Positions 11,601-23,504 of a stretch of 64,000 nt of DNA are shown piece after piece. The notes below the pieces were generated by a model, which saw nothing but the letters and a program-made list of their open reading frames with translations, was not told where the DNA came from and did not search any database. The DNA comes from Auxenochlorella pyrenoidosa (taxonomy: Eukaryota > Chlorophyta > Trebouxiophyceae > Chlorellales > Chlorellaceae). Where the stretch lies: contig KQ481971.1 in the NCBI GenBank assembly GCA_001430745.1, positions 397,372 through 461,371 of the forward strand. Direction: 5' to 3'. Position numbers and translations under genes: made by a program. Numbering within the stretch: position 1 is the stretch's first letter; every line of letters starts with the position of its first letter.

Positions 11601-14600
11601 CCCGCCTGCGCCCTCCTCTTGTGCCGCCCGGCAGGTCAGCCAGTACACCCCGCTGACCGCGCTGCGCCTGGGCGAGCTGGCGCTCGAGGCGGGCGTCCCG
11701 CCCGGCGTGCTCAACGTCCTCACCGGTGAGCTGGCAGCCTGCTGGGGCACGCTTGCTCTGATGGCGTATGACACCGCCCTGCCTGCCCTTGCCCCCTCCC
11801 GCCCGTGCTCTGCCTCAATCTCCCCCGCCCCTCCCCCCCTCCCTGCAGGCAAGGGCAGCGAGTGCGGTGATGCCATCACCACCCACCCCCTGGTGGACAA
11901 GGTGGCCTTCACGGGGTCCACCTCGGTGGGCAAGACCATCATGGCGGGTGAGGGGGGGCGGCAGGGCAGGCGGGTGGGAGGGGGTCGGTGAGCGTTGCCG
12001 ATGCAGGCGGCCTGCCTGCCCGCCAGCCCCTCGGCTGCCCCAGCCTGCCAGCCTCCACCCACTAGCAGCCTCACGCCTGCCCGCCCCCACCGCATGATGC
12101 CAGACCACGCCCCTTCTCACCCCCCTTCTGACCCCTCTTGCTGCCGCTCGCAGGCGCCGCCAAGAACATCAAGCCGGTGACTCTGGAGCTGGGCGGCAAC
12201 TCGCCGGTGGTGGTGTGCGACGACGCCGACCTGGACGCTGCAGTGCAGGGCGCCCACGAGGCGCTCTTCTTCAACATGGTGTGTGGGGGGTGGGGGTTGG
12301 GGGGGAGGTGTGTGTGTGTGTGAAGGCGGCCTTGTTCAGCAGCGACGGCGACGGCATGCCCGGCAGCCAACCCTGCCCTGCCGGCTGTGTGCACAGCAGG
12401 GGCTATCCAGCTTGGAGATGCAGCCTGGCCGGCGGCCTGCCTGGATGTGGCTTGGTGCCCAGCAGAGCTTCCACGGCTGCTATCGACTGTCCTGGAATGA
12501 CGGCGCCCCTTTGCTGCTACACCGCCGTTGCTGCTTGCAGGGCCAGGCGTGCGAGTGTGGCGCGCGCATTTTTGTGCAGGTGTGATGGCACAGGCTGGGT
12601 CGAGCACGCGGAGCCTTCTTGCCTGCCTGCGCCCTGCCTGTAGCGCCGCAGCCCTGCAGCCTCAGGGGGCCCGGGTGTTCCTGGGAGGAGGGCTGGCGCC
12701 TTTTGTCATGGGACTTGGAGCCCCTTGTCGACTCGCATGCATGCACGGGCGGCGTCCTCCTTTGGCTGCCTGGCCTGCAGGAGGGCGTGTATGACGAGTT
12801 TGTGAAGCGCTCCATCGAGCTGGCCAAGAAGCGCAAGGTGGGCGGGCGGGGAATATGCCGGCACAGCAGTGCGCCGTGACCTGGTGCGCGGTTGTTTGTT
12901 GGAGCGGCTCATGCCGTAAAGCCGCCCGACGGGCTGGTCGTGCAGCGCTCGGCAGGTGGTGGCGCCTGCCCGCATGCCGCCGTGCGACCTGCCATGGGGC
13001 CCACCCCCAGCGGCTTTGTGCAGCCCAGCGCCGGTTCTTGGGAGCGGCTGTGGTGGACAGGTCCCAATGCCTGAGCCTTCCCCTCGGCCCCCCCTCCGCC
13101 GCAACTGTGCAGATTGGTGACCCCTTTGACAAGTCTGTGGCCCAGGGGCCCCTGGTCTCAGAGGTGGGCTCGGGCGGCCGGGCTGGAGGGGCTGGCGCTG
13201 CAAGACGGGGTGCAGGCACTGATGTTGCCGCTTGTGCGGGCTGGCGCATGCCAACATCCTCGCCATGATGCAGCACAGCCGCGCGGCCAGTGGGGCGAAG
13301 TCCCAATGCATGGCAGCTCGCCCTGTAGCGCTGCGCCGCGCTCTTCAGCCGTGCAGGCCGCAGCTGCCTGCCCCTGCGCCCTGCATGGCCGCGAGTGGCC
13401 AGGCATGTGCTGCCCAGGCAACTCTCGCTGGCCACTTCTGCCGCTGCCAGCCCTTCCCTGAATGCCTGCTGGCCTGCTGCCCCACCCCGCGTCCCTGCAG
13501 AAGCAAGTGGAGAAGGTGCTGGAGTATGTGGACCAGGGCAAGAAGGAGGGTGAGTGTCCGGTGCTTGGGCCGTCTTCATGTGTGCCCGGAGCGGCCTGGC
13601 GTGCACCACGCTCTGCAGCAGCCAGAGCCTGTGTGCGGAGAGGACAACCGGCTGCCTACAGGCAGCAGCAATCCAGGCGTACGCGGGGCTGCATCAGCAG
13701 GTCGCCGACACACGAGCGTGTATGGCTGCCGCCCCCGCAGGCGCCAAGCTGGGCTGCGGTGGCAAGCGCTGGGGCGACCGCGGCTTCTTTGTGGAGCCCA
13801 CCGTGTTTTACGATGTGGAGGACCACATGGCCATCGCCAGGTGTGCTGGCGACTGTGCCCTCCGTGCTGGGCCCCCATGCTGTGCTGGCGACCAGGGTGC
13901 CATGGGCCAAAGACTGGTGTGCTGCGCCTGCCAGGTCACGCAGTGATCACCAGTGGCCGGTGTGTCTAGGTGACAGCTCAGCCTGGCACAGGTTGCGGCC
14001 TGCTGTGCCTGTCCGCCCTGCCCTGTTCATACTAGCACGTGCACCCCTTCTTTGTCCGCCAGGGATGAGATCTTCGGGCCTGTTCAGGTCATCTTCAAGT
14101 TCAAGACGATTGATGAGGTAAGAGCTGCCCACTGGCGCACGCTGGGCGGTCGAGCTGGGCGGTGCCAGCGCAGCTCTGCAGTGCCGGTCGGGGCCACCTC
14201 CCCCAAAATGCTGCTCTGCAAGGCCGCCCCTCCCCGACCGACCCTCTCCCGCGCAGGTCATCCGCCGCGGCAATGACACAGGTGGGCAGGGGCTGTGGGG
14301 CCCTGGAAGGCAGCACTTGCCGCTGCAGCAAAGGGCCGCCTCCCACTGCCTAATTCTCAAGACAGCACAGTACGCTGCCCCAGACCACACACCCGCGGTC
14401 CTTTTCGCCCACCTGCCTGCTTTCCGTGCAGACTATGGCCTGGCCGCTGCGGTGTGGACCCAGAGCTTGGACATCATGCAGGCGCGGCTGGAAGACCAGC
14501 ACCCGTCTAGTCAGCCCCACGCCTGCTCTCTGCCACCAGCCTGCTTTCCCTGCGGCAATGGCCTTCGCCTGTCAGCTGCAGCCCTCTACCCTGATGCCAG

Positions 14601-15321
14601 GTGCACAGGTGCCCCCGCTCCACAACCCCCACCCCCCACCCCCTGCACTCCCACCCCCTGCCTGGCTGCTGCGCAGGCGGTGACCCGCGGGTTCAGGGCC
14701 GGCACTGTGTGGGTGGTGAGAGGCACTGCCAGCTTGAAGGGGTTTCCGCTCTGCTTGCCCTGCGTGCTGCGCTTTGCATGGTGCCAGCATGCTTTGTGTG
14801 GCATGTTTTGAATTCGTGCGCATCTGCTGCTGTGGCCGCTACCTCATTGGATGACCCCACCGTGGCTCTGCCCAACCACAAACCCTGGACAAACACAGAA
14901 CACCCACCACATCATGGATGCGGCGGTTCCGTTTGGCGGGTACAAGCAGAGTGGCATTGGGCGGGAGCATGGCGCCGACGTGCTGCTGGCACACTACACG
15001 CAGGCAGGCAGTGCAGGCCACAGCGCTGTGTCGGTGGCCTGTGCAGCCAGGCGATGCGCCTTACGCTATCAACTATTGCCTGGGCTATTGCGGTTTCGGC
15101 GGCAAGCAAGTTGCAAGAGAATGTTCTGCTCCTCTTCCTGGCAGCAGCATCCCACAAAGCTTGTCCGTGGCCTGACAGCCAGCAAGCTGTGGGACTGGCA
15201 CCCTGCAAGCAGCGGAAGCTCTTCCCCAAAACACCGCTGCCTCCCTCCCCCACCGCAGACCAAGTCGGTGATTGTCCCCCTGCCCAAGGCCAAGGAGCAG
15301 CGCAGCTGGGTCATCATGTGA
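8648..15321 (+). CDS. NAD(P)-dependent aldehyde dehydrogenase (ALDH family 2-like)
   Basis: 24 exons join in phase to 514 residues: 8648-8685, 8933-8978, 9139-9208, 9641-9711, 9905-9985, 10246-10305, 10540-10612, 10902-10982, 11136-11156, 11364-11419, 11635-11725, 11849-11947, 12154-12278, 12541-12579, 12781-12837, 13113-13163, 13501-13549, 13741-13840, 14063-14117, 14257-14281, 14432-14481, 14677-14715, 14899-15003 and 15259-15321. ALDHs oxidise aldehydes to acids. Visible hallmarks: PWNFP (oxyanion Asn), FTGSTSVGK (nucleotide loop), LELGGN (general-base Glu), FFNMGQACECG (catalytic Cys), DEIFGPV and PFGGYKQSG. The cofactor motif reads KVSQYTP, with Gln where ALDH2 has Glu195. No clear targeting peptide, so cytosol is likely. 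Introns after 10305, 14481 and 15003 need GC donors. Exon 9 is only 21 nt. A TGTAA lies 212 nt after the stop. Confidence 0.93.
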
Positions 15322-15532
15322 GCATCAGCACGGTGAGGCACATGCGGCCCGGCAATACACTGCCCACCATGGCTTCGTGCAGGGCCTCTCCCCTTGCAGC
15401 ACTGTCTGCAAGCCCTCTGCCCCTGTCTCCCAATTCCTAGTGATCTTGTGTCGCAATAGGACTCTGCGTGCCCCCACAGCTGCATGGTCCTCATTTTTTG
15501 AGTGTATTTCATCGTAATGCAATCAGTTGCTC

Positions 15533-15537
15533 TGTAA
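15533..15537 (+). terminator. TGTAA poly(A) signal of the ALDH gene
   Basis: TGTAA 212 nt downstream of the ALDH stop, in a short T-rich stretch, at the start of the intergenic gap before the convergent bZIP gene. Confidence 0.55.
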
Positions 15538-15862
15538 AACACTAGTGCCGATTTCAGGGCATGCGGCCGTGTGTCAGGGGCACAACTGCTATCATCGGCG
15601 AAAGGCGGGTGGAGGCTCATCGCGGTATGAACACTGGTGCTGGTTTCAGAATATGCTGCACAACTGTTGGCAGCAGCCAGCAACAAAAACGTTCGGCGTG
15701 CCTGGCGAGGAAAGGGCGCAGGGCTGCATGGTACAGACATGTAAAGTACATGTGTTTGTGGCAAGTGGACGCGGGGCGGAACCGCGGGTGGGATGTACGA
15801 GCTGCAGGGCCAGAGATGTGTCAACAACAACGGTGAGGCGCCGCAACATTGCGCGGGCACAC

Positions 15863-18331
15863 TCATGCAACGAGGCCTGGCAGGAACCAGGGGCCGGCCC
15901 TGCCCGCCTGTGGCCCAGCATGCCCAGCAGGCAGGGTGGGCATGGCAGGCAGAGCAGCAAAAGCGGCTGCCAGTTCACCGGGGTCCGAGCAGGTGCGAAG
16001 CAGGGCGGGCCCGCCAGCTAGCCCTTCTGCCTGGCTCGTCAACAGCGCCGCAGGGCAGGCTGGCGCTGCTACTGTGCCAGCTGGCGGCGGGCCCTGCAGC
16101 AACTCTTGGGCCAGCTGCTGCGGCTGGGCACGTCGGCTGCGGCTGGCAGCCACTGGCGAGGGGTGCAGCAGGTGGTGCAGGTTGGCTGCAGACGAGGGCC
16201 AGGCGGAACCGCCAGCAGGGGGGATGGCTGAGGCGCCCGCCCAGGCCGCCGGTTCGGCTGCCGCCGCTGCCGCCGCCGCCTGAGCTCCCGCAGCCATGCC
16301 GCTGCCACTGGGCGCCCCCTCCTGCTCGCCCGCCACTGCCCTCCGCAGCTCACGCCGGAGTTCAGCAGAGGTGGGTCGTGCTTGCAGGGGCACCGACGCC
16401 GGCGCTGCTGCTGCGCCCGCCGCCTGCTCCGGCCAGCGCGGCAGCAGCAGCTGGGTGGGCGAGGCCGGGCCTGCCTCCATCTCGAGGAGCTGCCGCTCCA
16501 GGGCGGCTGCCCGCGCGGCGGCCGGGGGCGTGCAGGCAAAGGCGCCGGCACCGCCGAGAAGGGACGAGCGGCGCGCAGCGCAGGCGGGCGCTGCCGCCGG
16601 CTGCTCCGCCTGCAGCTGTGCCAGCGTGTCCTGCGCAGTAGAATGGCACGGCGCGCACGCGAGAGGGGTTGATAGCGTCGGACCGCAGGGGTCCAGCAAA
16701 AGCGCGTCTGCCGCAGAGGCAGGAACAGAGCACGCAGGCAGCAGAGGAGTGTTGCGACTAACACTGCCCCCTGCGGGCTCGCTCCCTCCCGCTGCGCACG
16801 CCCGGGGCGGGGGCCCTGCTCACCCGCAGGCGTCGCTGCTCGCCGCGCGCCGCCAGCGCCTTGTGCGCCACCTCCTCCACGCACTTGAGCAGCACAAAGT
16901 TGCTGGCCCGCAGGCGCTCCACCTCGGACTGCAGGCCCGTGATGCGCCCCGCCTTGCGCTCCCGAGACCTGCGGGGCCGGCGCCGGCAAGGTCGGGGGGT
17001 GAGCACAGCCTGGGGAGCTGCGCGCAGCCGCTCAGCAGTGACAACACATACGCGCTGCCCCGTGCGCCGCATGTTCGCGGCCCGTCAGCTGCCCTCGCCC
17101 AGGCAGCAGCCCGCAGCCCCGGCGGCGCTCTGCCCCACAAGCCCTCCCACCTGCGCGCCGCCTCCCGGTTCTTCAACCGCTTCAGAGCGGCCTCGCGCTC
17201 CCTTGCCGGCAGCCCCGCCAGCTCCAGCTCCGGCTCCGGCCCGCCCTCTGCATCGCCGTGCTGTGCCGCGTCTCCGCTGCCCCCCGCCTGCTGCTGCTGT
17301 TGGCAGCCGGGGTGCTGCGCGCACCCGGGCGCCTGGCTGCGGTCGCTGCGGTCGCTGCCGCCCTGCAGGGGTGCAGGGGCAGGCAGGAGGGTTGGGGGCG
17401 TGTGCTGGAGCGGGCCCAGCCAACTACGCCTGGCAGAGGAGGAGCGCTCAAACCTTGATGGAGCGGCATGCAGCGAGCGTGGCAGGCCGGCGCAAGCAAG
17501 GGGAACCGCCTGCAACGCGCGTGCGCGGCCCTCATCCAAGTGCATGTGCACTCTTCGCGCACCGCTGTGTCTTCGCTGTGCAGCCCCTGCGCGCAATGCC
17601 CGGCTCCACCCTCGGCGCTCCCCTTGAGCACGCCAGCCTGCACAGCCTCAAACAGCTCACGCTGGGCGTCCTGCAGGGTGGACAGATGTCCCATTGGGTT
17701 TGCCAGAGCAGGGCGGGCGGGCGAGCGGGTGGGTGGCATGCGCACCCAGATCGGACTCAAATCTTATGATGGTGGCGCCCCAATCGACCTCCACTCAATT
17801 GCACATCCTGGTTTAAGCCAAAGTAAGAGGCAGGCACACTTGCCCGCAGCGGAGGACCATGGATGGCTTGGCTGGGGCCCCTGTGCCTGCGCACTCGGAG
17901 GAAGTCCCACCCCTGTGCACCACCCGCGTGCTCACCTTGAGTGTGCGCTGCAGGAAGAGAGAGACATCGTCGTCCAAGGAATGAAGCTCCAGTACGGAGC
18001 ATGGCGTCGTCTCCAGCTGCAGTGCAGCCTCTGCCACCGCTTCAACAGAGAGGGTCGGCGCAGATGCGCAGCGGCGGTGGCCGCTGCCGGGCGCCGCAGG
18101 TGGCGACAGGCCGCTCAGCGGCGGGAGCAGCTCTGCCGGCGCTGGGAGGTCCATACCCCCTGCCCGGCGATGCCGTTTCGGGCTGTACGCCACGCGTGCG
18201 GAAGGGGATGGTGGTTGGGAAGGCCCTCGGGACGCGGAGGAGGGGCGCGTCCTTTGAAAGTGCAAGTGCGCGCCCGAAGCGGTTTTGCGTGCTTGCAGGT
18301 GTGCTTTGAAGCGTGAACAAGCGTTGAGCAC
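15863..18331 (-). CDS. bZIP transcription factor
   Basis: Exons in reading order: 18331-17936, 17670-17563, 17362-17151, 16968-16824 and 16630-15863, up to 542 residues. The junction of exons 3 and 4 builds a canonical basic region, KRLKNREAARRSRERKAGRI, which meets the N-x7-R-x9-L rule. It is followed by a short zipper with leucines at heptad spacing (GLQSEVERLRASNFVLLKCV). bZIP proteins bind DNA as dimers in the nucleus. The N-terminal exon has HRRCASAP, a possible basophilic-kinase/14-3-3 site. The C-terminal exon is Ala/Pro-rich, as in activation regions. Start is uncertain: Met at 18331 or at 18154 (MDLPAPAEL). The exon 2 donor (GTGCGC at 17562) is the least certain border. Target genes cannot be inferred. 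Confidence 0.8.
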
Positions 18332-18747
18332 TCAAGAGTGGCGGGACGGACAGAATTCGCCCTCTGTCGCACGCTGGCGTGCCCTGCTGCCCTCGTGCTG
18401 GGCTGCCGACCCTCCGGCGCTCCAGCTTGTCTGTCCACCCTCTATGATCACAATTGAGGGCACGCTCTCCTGAGAAAATTGTCTGCGGAGCACTGGGGGA
18501 CGCTCACATGTGCCGCAGGGCACCCGCCGGCCCTGCCACCCAACGCTCGAGTCACATTAGCACAACCAACCGCACCGGATTCGCAGCAGCGACACACCAC
18601 TCGTCGCTACTGCAGCGGCGGCAGCGGCGGCGGCAGTCGGCGCCAGCAATGGGCGCGCCCGACAGGCAAGAGGCCAGTTCAGTGCCCTAGCAACCGGGCA
18701 GCTAGGCTGCGTAATGCCGACGTGACTAATATCTGGCGATCACGAGA
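18332..18747. other. Divergent intergenic region
   Basis: About 416 bp between the starts of the bZIP gene (-) and the GGCT-like gene (+), so likely to hold both promoters. I see no clear TATA box or repeated operator. Confidence 0.4.
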
Positions 18748-20937
18748 ATGCACCCAAGCGCCCGCCCCTCCTGCAGGTCTGCAGGCGCAGATGTGGAGGA
18801 GGCGGTGCCACCGGCGACAGCCGGCCCACCCAGCATTTCTGGGCTGGGCAGCGCAGCAGGGGCACCGGAGCCCGCCATTCCCGCCGAGCCTTTTGAGCTG
18901 GATGATGACTTCTCGGGCCTGGCATGTGCAGAGGTGGGTGGGCCGGCAAGCGGGGCCTGCAGCGGCAAGAGCGAGTGAGCTGCAGACTCAAGTCAGTTGG
19001 TGCTGCCGCCCTGGTGCCGCCCCCCTTTGTGCTCATTGCTGTCAGGAGAACAGTGTGTCGTGCGATGCTACCGAGCACGGCTGCCTGGTGTCAGCTCAAT
19101 ATCTGCTCCTGTCCAACACCTGAGGACAGGAGGGCAAGCACGAGCCTGCGCCATGCCAGGCGCCTCCCCTGGTTGAAACCAGGCTCACATCTGCTCAGCG
19201 GCCGTTGAGCTGCCGGTGCGCTGCCGTGGCGGGTAGTTGCTGGCTAGCTTTTGACCACGTCCCCCTGCGTGGACCGCTGCGTGCGCCCCGCCCGCAGGGC
19301 CTCATGACGGTGGCCGGCTTTGGCAGCCTGCTGAGCGAGGCCAGCGCGCGCAGCACCTTCCCGCAGCTGCGCAACTTCCGGCAGGGGCGGCTGCGCGGCT
19401 GGCGGCGTGTGTTTGCGCACCAGGTGGGCGCGCGCGGGGGCCGCGCCGCGGCCCAAGCGGTGCAGCAGGCCTGCAGGGCTGCCGTGCCTGGCAGGCTGCG
19501 TGCATGCGACACGCATGCATGGCGCTGCCCTGCGTTGCAGGGCGGGGCGCGTGCGGGTGCACGCCCTGCTGACCAACTCCAGCGCTGTAAGGGGCACGGC
19601 AAAACCGCAAACATCGCGCTGCTGTCGTGTCCTGCTGCAGTGCGAGATCTTCTTTGCCCGGGGCATTGCACGGCCAGAGACGCGAGAGGTGGGCAGCCAC
19701 CCCCCTGCTGCACCTCCCTCTTACCTTCTGTCTTGGGCTGCCACATGCCTAGGCGGCTGGTCCCCTGCCCTGCCTCTAGGCCTCATCGGGGGCCAGCGGC
19801 ACGTGGGCAGCCTGCTCTTGGAGAGCGCTGCAGCTTCTTTCAATGTAGAGCACGGCAGATGGCACCCCGCCCACTGCGCCTGCGCGCCTGGTCTCTGGGT
19901 CTGCAAGCCTGCGTGCCCCACCGCCCTGTGCTCTGTTGTTTGCGCCGCAGGTAAGCAGTTTGAGTGTGGAGGAGCACCCGGACTCTGAGATTGTGGTGTC
20001 GCTGTTCGAGGTGGAGGCCACTCCCGCCAGCGTGGCCGCCTTCATTGAGCGCGAGCACGAGTTCAGGTGGGTAGGTGGGAGGGGGTGGGGTGGGGGTGGG
20101 GGGTGGGGAGTGAACTCCTTCCCCCACGGGTCGGTGCCTGGGAGCCCGGCCCTGAAGTTGCATGCATGCAGCACGCGGGGATGCTGGCACGCACACAGGC
20201 CTTCTGCCTGCGCCCGCTGCCTGCAGGTTTGTGGCCGTCGAGCCGCTGCACTCCGACAGCGGCCGGCCCCTTGGGCGGCGCGCCGTGGTGTGCGCCCGCT
20301 GGGATGACGCCTCGTATCGCCAGCGGCGCTGCCCGCCGCACGAGTGGCAGCGCCGGTATGGCGAGCACGGCGTCGAGCGCATTTGGACGTGAGTGGCGAT
20401 TGAGGGTTGAGGGCAGGGAATAGGTTGTGAGGAGGGCCTGTGGGGCTGAGATGCGGGCCTGGGCACGCATCCATCGAGGCCTGCAGAAGCAGCAGGGCTG
20501 CAGCTGATCGCTTGTCGTGGGGCCATGCATATGCACAGGACGGGATGATGGCCGGCTTAGCCAGAGGCATCATTGAGAGTGGTACCGCGGAGCGTGCCCG
20601 CGTCCCCTACCCAAAGGGGCCCCTATTTTCGGGGCAGGAATCCAGCGGGAGCTTGAGGTCGGGACGTGACACAGCTGGGCCACCCACGCCTCCTTCTCAT
20701 CACCACCCCCGCTCCCTTTGTCTGCCTGCCTGCAGGGACGATGTGCTGCCGTGCCGTGTGTACCTGCGGCACTGCGTGCTGGCGGCGCAGCGCCTGGGCC
20801 CGGCCGCGTTTGAATCTTTTCTGGATGGGACATATCTTGCGGATCGCGTCACCACTGTGCGGCAGCACCTTGCCGCAAACCCAACGATTCTTCAAGAGCT
20901 GCCGCCGCCTTCCTTGATCGGCCGTTACAGCGGGTGA
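18748..20937 (+). CDS. GGCT/AIG2-like conserved plant and algal protein
   Basis: Exons 18748-18933, 19298-19423, 19641-19688, 19951-20066, 20227-20388 and 20736-20937 join in phase to 279 residues. The N-terminal 60 residues are acidic and low complexity. The core starts TVAGFGSLLSEASARSTFP, a match to the GxGSLL nucleotide-like loop that begins gamma-glutamylcyclotransferase-like folds. It continues with CEIFFARGIARPE, VAAFIEREHEFR and DDVLPCRVYLRHCVLAAQ. I recall a conserved, functionally uncharacterised plant family with the same string of motifs. GGCT enzymes release 5-oxoproline from gamma-glutamyl peptides, but whether this one is catalytic is unknown. The start codon is the first in-frame ATG of exon 1; an upstream exon is possible. 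A TGTAA lies 133 nt after the stop. Confidence 0.75.
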
Positions 20938-21069
20938 CCTGGCCAGACGGCGGGAGAGCCGGCAGCTCCTGCCGCACCAGCAGGGGCAGCAGGTGCCGCC
21001 CTGGTGAGAATCAAGAGGATTGTCACACCTAGCCAGGTTTCTCAGCCCTGTTTCCTGTCCTCAACCCAG

Positions 21070-21074
21070 TGTAA
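21070..21074 (+). terminator. TGTAA poly(A) signal of the GGCT-like gene
   Basis: TGTAA 133 nt downstream of the stop at 20937, at the spacing expected for algal 3' ends. Confidence 0.55.
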
Positions 21075-21468
21075 TGCTGCTGGCAGTCAGACAGCGTGCT
21101 GTATCTGGCTTAGCTAAGGGCTGTGTGAGGTTGGGCAGATAGGATGTGTGGTTGTGGGCCCTCCAGCTAGGCGCTGTGACTGACCCTCCGCCACGCTGCG
21201 CTGGGACCCCAGGTCCCTTGGGCGGGAACGCTTTTTTGCGATCTGCTGCTGTCCATCAATCTTCGTTCCCTCTCTCTCTGCTATTTCGTATATTTTCTGC
21301 ACTTTTCACAGCCGCCTGGGCCGGTGACAGCGTCTTGGTCTGGAGCGCTCCTAGCTGGGCTTCGCCGTCTCCTCGCTCGGGTGCGCCAACCGCCAATCGA
21401 AGACCCTCAGACACCATCTTTTGGTATCGTCTGCGAGCTGACAGCCCCACCGGTGCTCTGCAGGCACT

Positions 21469-23504
21469 ATGCACCTTGGCGACTTCGACGCCCTCCTCTG
21501 CAAGGCGGCGGCGGCGCACGCAGCTGGTTCCCAGCAGTCTTGCACAGGTGAGGCAGCGACGCAGAGGGCGTGGGTCCCCGCCAATTTCAAGTGGCGCCAT
21601 CGGATGTCCCGTCCGGCCTTCGCGCACGCCTGCAGCGCCGGCCGCTCCCTGATTTCAAGCTCGAGTTGCTTCTTGAACGGCCTGGTGGGCCGTACCCTAG
21701 TGCATTGTCGCCTGCCGCCCGGCCCGGGCTTCCCGCCACCGCGGGCCCTGACCTTCGGTCGGCAGCTCTTGCCGGAGCTCCCAGACCTCCGCTTGGGTCC
21801 TAAAACGCCCAAATTTCGCTGTGCATCAAATCGCCTCTCGACCGAATCGGCGACCTGTAAGCTTACCTTTGCTGGACCGCCGGTCGTCACGTGCGCCGCC
21901 ACCGTCTCCCCATTCCCCCTTGCCCTGCAGGGGCCGACTCCCACTGCACCGTCTTCCTGGTGAATGAGGTTGTCAACGCGAGCGGAGGGCGCACTGGGTG
22001 CTTCCTCTACCGTGGCAGCCTGCTCACGCCGGCGCCGCGCTCGCGCACCCCCGACTGCTACGCCCTGCGTCGCGCCGCCGAGCCGGGCCGGGCCAGCCTG
22101 CTGGACGACCAGCGCGTTGTGCCGCAGCAGGGTGCTGCTGAGGAGCTGTGCTGGGCGGAGCTGGAGGGCCAGGAGCTGACCCTCTACCTCAGGTGGGCGG
22201 GTGGGCGGGGCCTGGCAGCTGCCCGCAATTCAAATCAGCGCGTTGGAGGGTTGGCGGGTGGGTGGGGCCTGGCAGCTGCCCGCAATTCAAATCGGCGCGT
22301 AGGAGGGTTGGCGCGGCACGCTGTGAAGCTGCCCGGCCTTGAGGCCCCGCCCGCGTGCGCAGCCCTGAGGCCCCGCCCCCATGCTCTGCCCTGCAGCTAC
22401 GAGGAGGCCTCCCCCAAGATGAAGCGCCGCGTGGAGGCGGCCGGCACCCCGGCGGCGCCCTGGCGCGTGGCCCTGCGCGACGCCCGGGACGACCTGGTGT
22501 TCAGCCTGCGCGGCCTGCCGCAGAGCGTGCAGGCAAGCGCGGGGGCGGGCTCGAGTGCAGGGGTGCAGCAGTGGGCCGGGGCGGGCTGGGGTGGACGGCT
22601 GGTCATGTGTTGGTGCACGGCCCCTGCTGCCTGTGAGAGCAGGCAGGCAGGTCGGCGGTCGATTGTGCTGACACGCAGCTGTTTTGTGGTGCGGCTGGAT
22701 GAAAGGCACTTGCCCACCCGCCCGCCCTCAATACCCACCCTCAACCGCCTCTCCTGGCCCTTGTCACCTCTTCACCAGTCCGCCACCTTGCCCCTGTTCC
22801 CCATGCAGGTGGATGAGGAGGCTCGGCTGGCGGTGTGGGGCTCGCAGGTGGCGATTGCCTTCCCCTCTGCAGGTGCGTTGCAAATCCACCCACCCCTCTC
22901 CTGCCCTCTCGAATTGCCTGCCAGCCTGGAACAGTCTGCCCTCCACATGGCAGCAGCTGCTCCAATGCCAGGGCGCCCGCAACTGCATGACACGCTGCGC
23001 TGCAGCCCTCCCAGACGAATACCAGTTGGCGGGTGGCAGCTTCCGCGGCAGCCGCCCGCACTGCTGCTTGGGTGCACGCGCCTGCCACCTGTACGCCTGC
23101 ATGCCGCTGCCTTTGCCACACAAGTCGAGCTGTGCATGCAATCAGCTGGCAGATGGCACCGCTCACCTCCACCCCTCCTACCCGCCTCCCCTCGTCCTTG
23201 CTCTGCTGCAGAGGACGCGCGGGAGTTTGCCCAGCGCCTCTGCGCTGTGGCGGTGGAGCGGCGCAGCCTGGCTGGCTCGCCGCAGGCCGCCCTGCAGGAG
23301 GCGCACGCCGCCGAGCAGCGCCTGCGCGGCTCGCCGGCCGTCATAGCTGCCAAGGCAGCCGCCGTGCCCACCACCTCTGCCCAGGCGCTGTCCCCGGCCT
23401 CGCCCGACCTGCTCGCCGCCCTGCCCCGTGTGGGCTGCAAGCGCCCCGCCGCCACCCTCCCACCTCAAACCCTCATGACGCCTGCTGTCAAGGTGGGGAC
23501 ATGA
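21469..23504 (+). CDS. Unrecognised protein, possibly PH-like
   Basis: Exons 21469-21547, 21931-22192, 22397-22532, 22809-22872 and 23212-23504 join in phase to 277 residues. I do not recognise the family. Visible features are hydrophobic strand-like segments (CTVFLVNEVV, GCFLYRGSLL, LTLYLSYEE), then LAVWGSQVAIAFPSAEDARE followed by EFAQRLCAVA. A strand-rich segment leading into a final amphipathic helix resembles the end of PH/EVH1 folds, but that is a guess. An Ala/Pro-rich tail follows. Intron 3 appears to use a GC donor (CAG then GCAAGC at 22533). The 3' end is unsure: 23504 is the first in-frame stop. A GTGGGG donor at 23493 could instead lead to small downstream exons (LSSAALVTPACAAQLFA near 23710-23770), extending the gene to about 24.3 kb. 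Confidence 0.5.
22205..22318 (+). repeat. 57-nt tandem duplication within an intron
   Basis: Two direct copies of a 57-nt segment containing GCCTGGCAGCTGCCCGCAAT start at about 22211 and 22268, differing at a few positions. They lie in intron 2 of the unrecognised gene and lengthen it without touching either splice site. Confidence 0.85.

Noticed and set aside
12290..12325. GT/GGGGGT-rich simple sequence in an ALDH intron
   Set aside because: Short low-complexity run typical of GC-rich algal introns; no regulatory meaning can be supported.
12662..13609. 315-codon frame on the - strand
   Set aside because: It lies across several ALDH exons and introns. The + strand exons match ALDH residue by residue, so this is a shadow.
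16296..17627. 443-codon + strand frame
   Set aside because: It overlaps the bZIP exons antisense. The - strand reading gives the canonical N-x7-R-x9-L motif built across a splice junction, while the + frame is Ala/Arg/Ser-rich without motifs.
22772..23455. 227-codon - strand frame over the unknown gene
   Set aside because: Composition is Arg/Ala/Ser-rich noise. The + strand exons have consistent phase and protein-like sequence.
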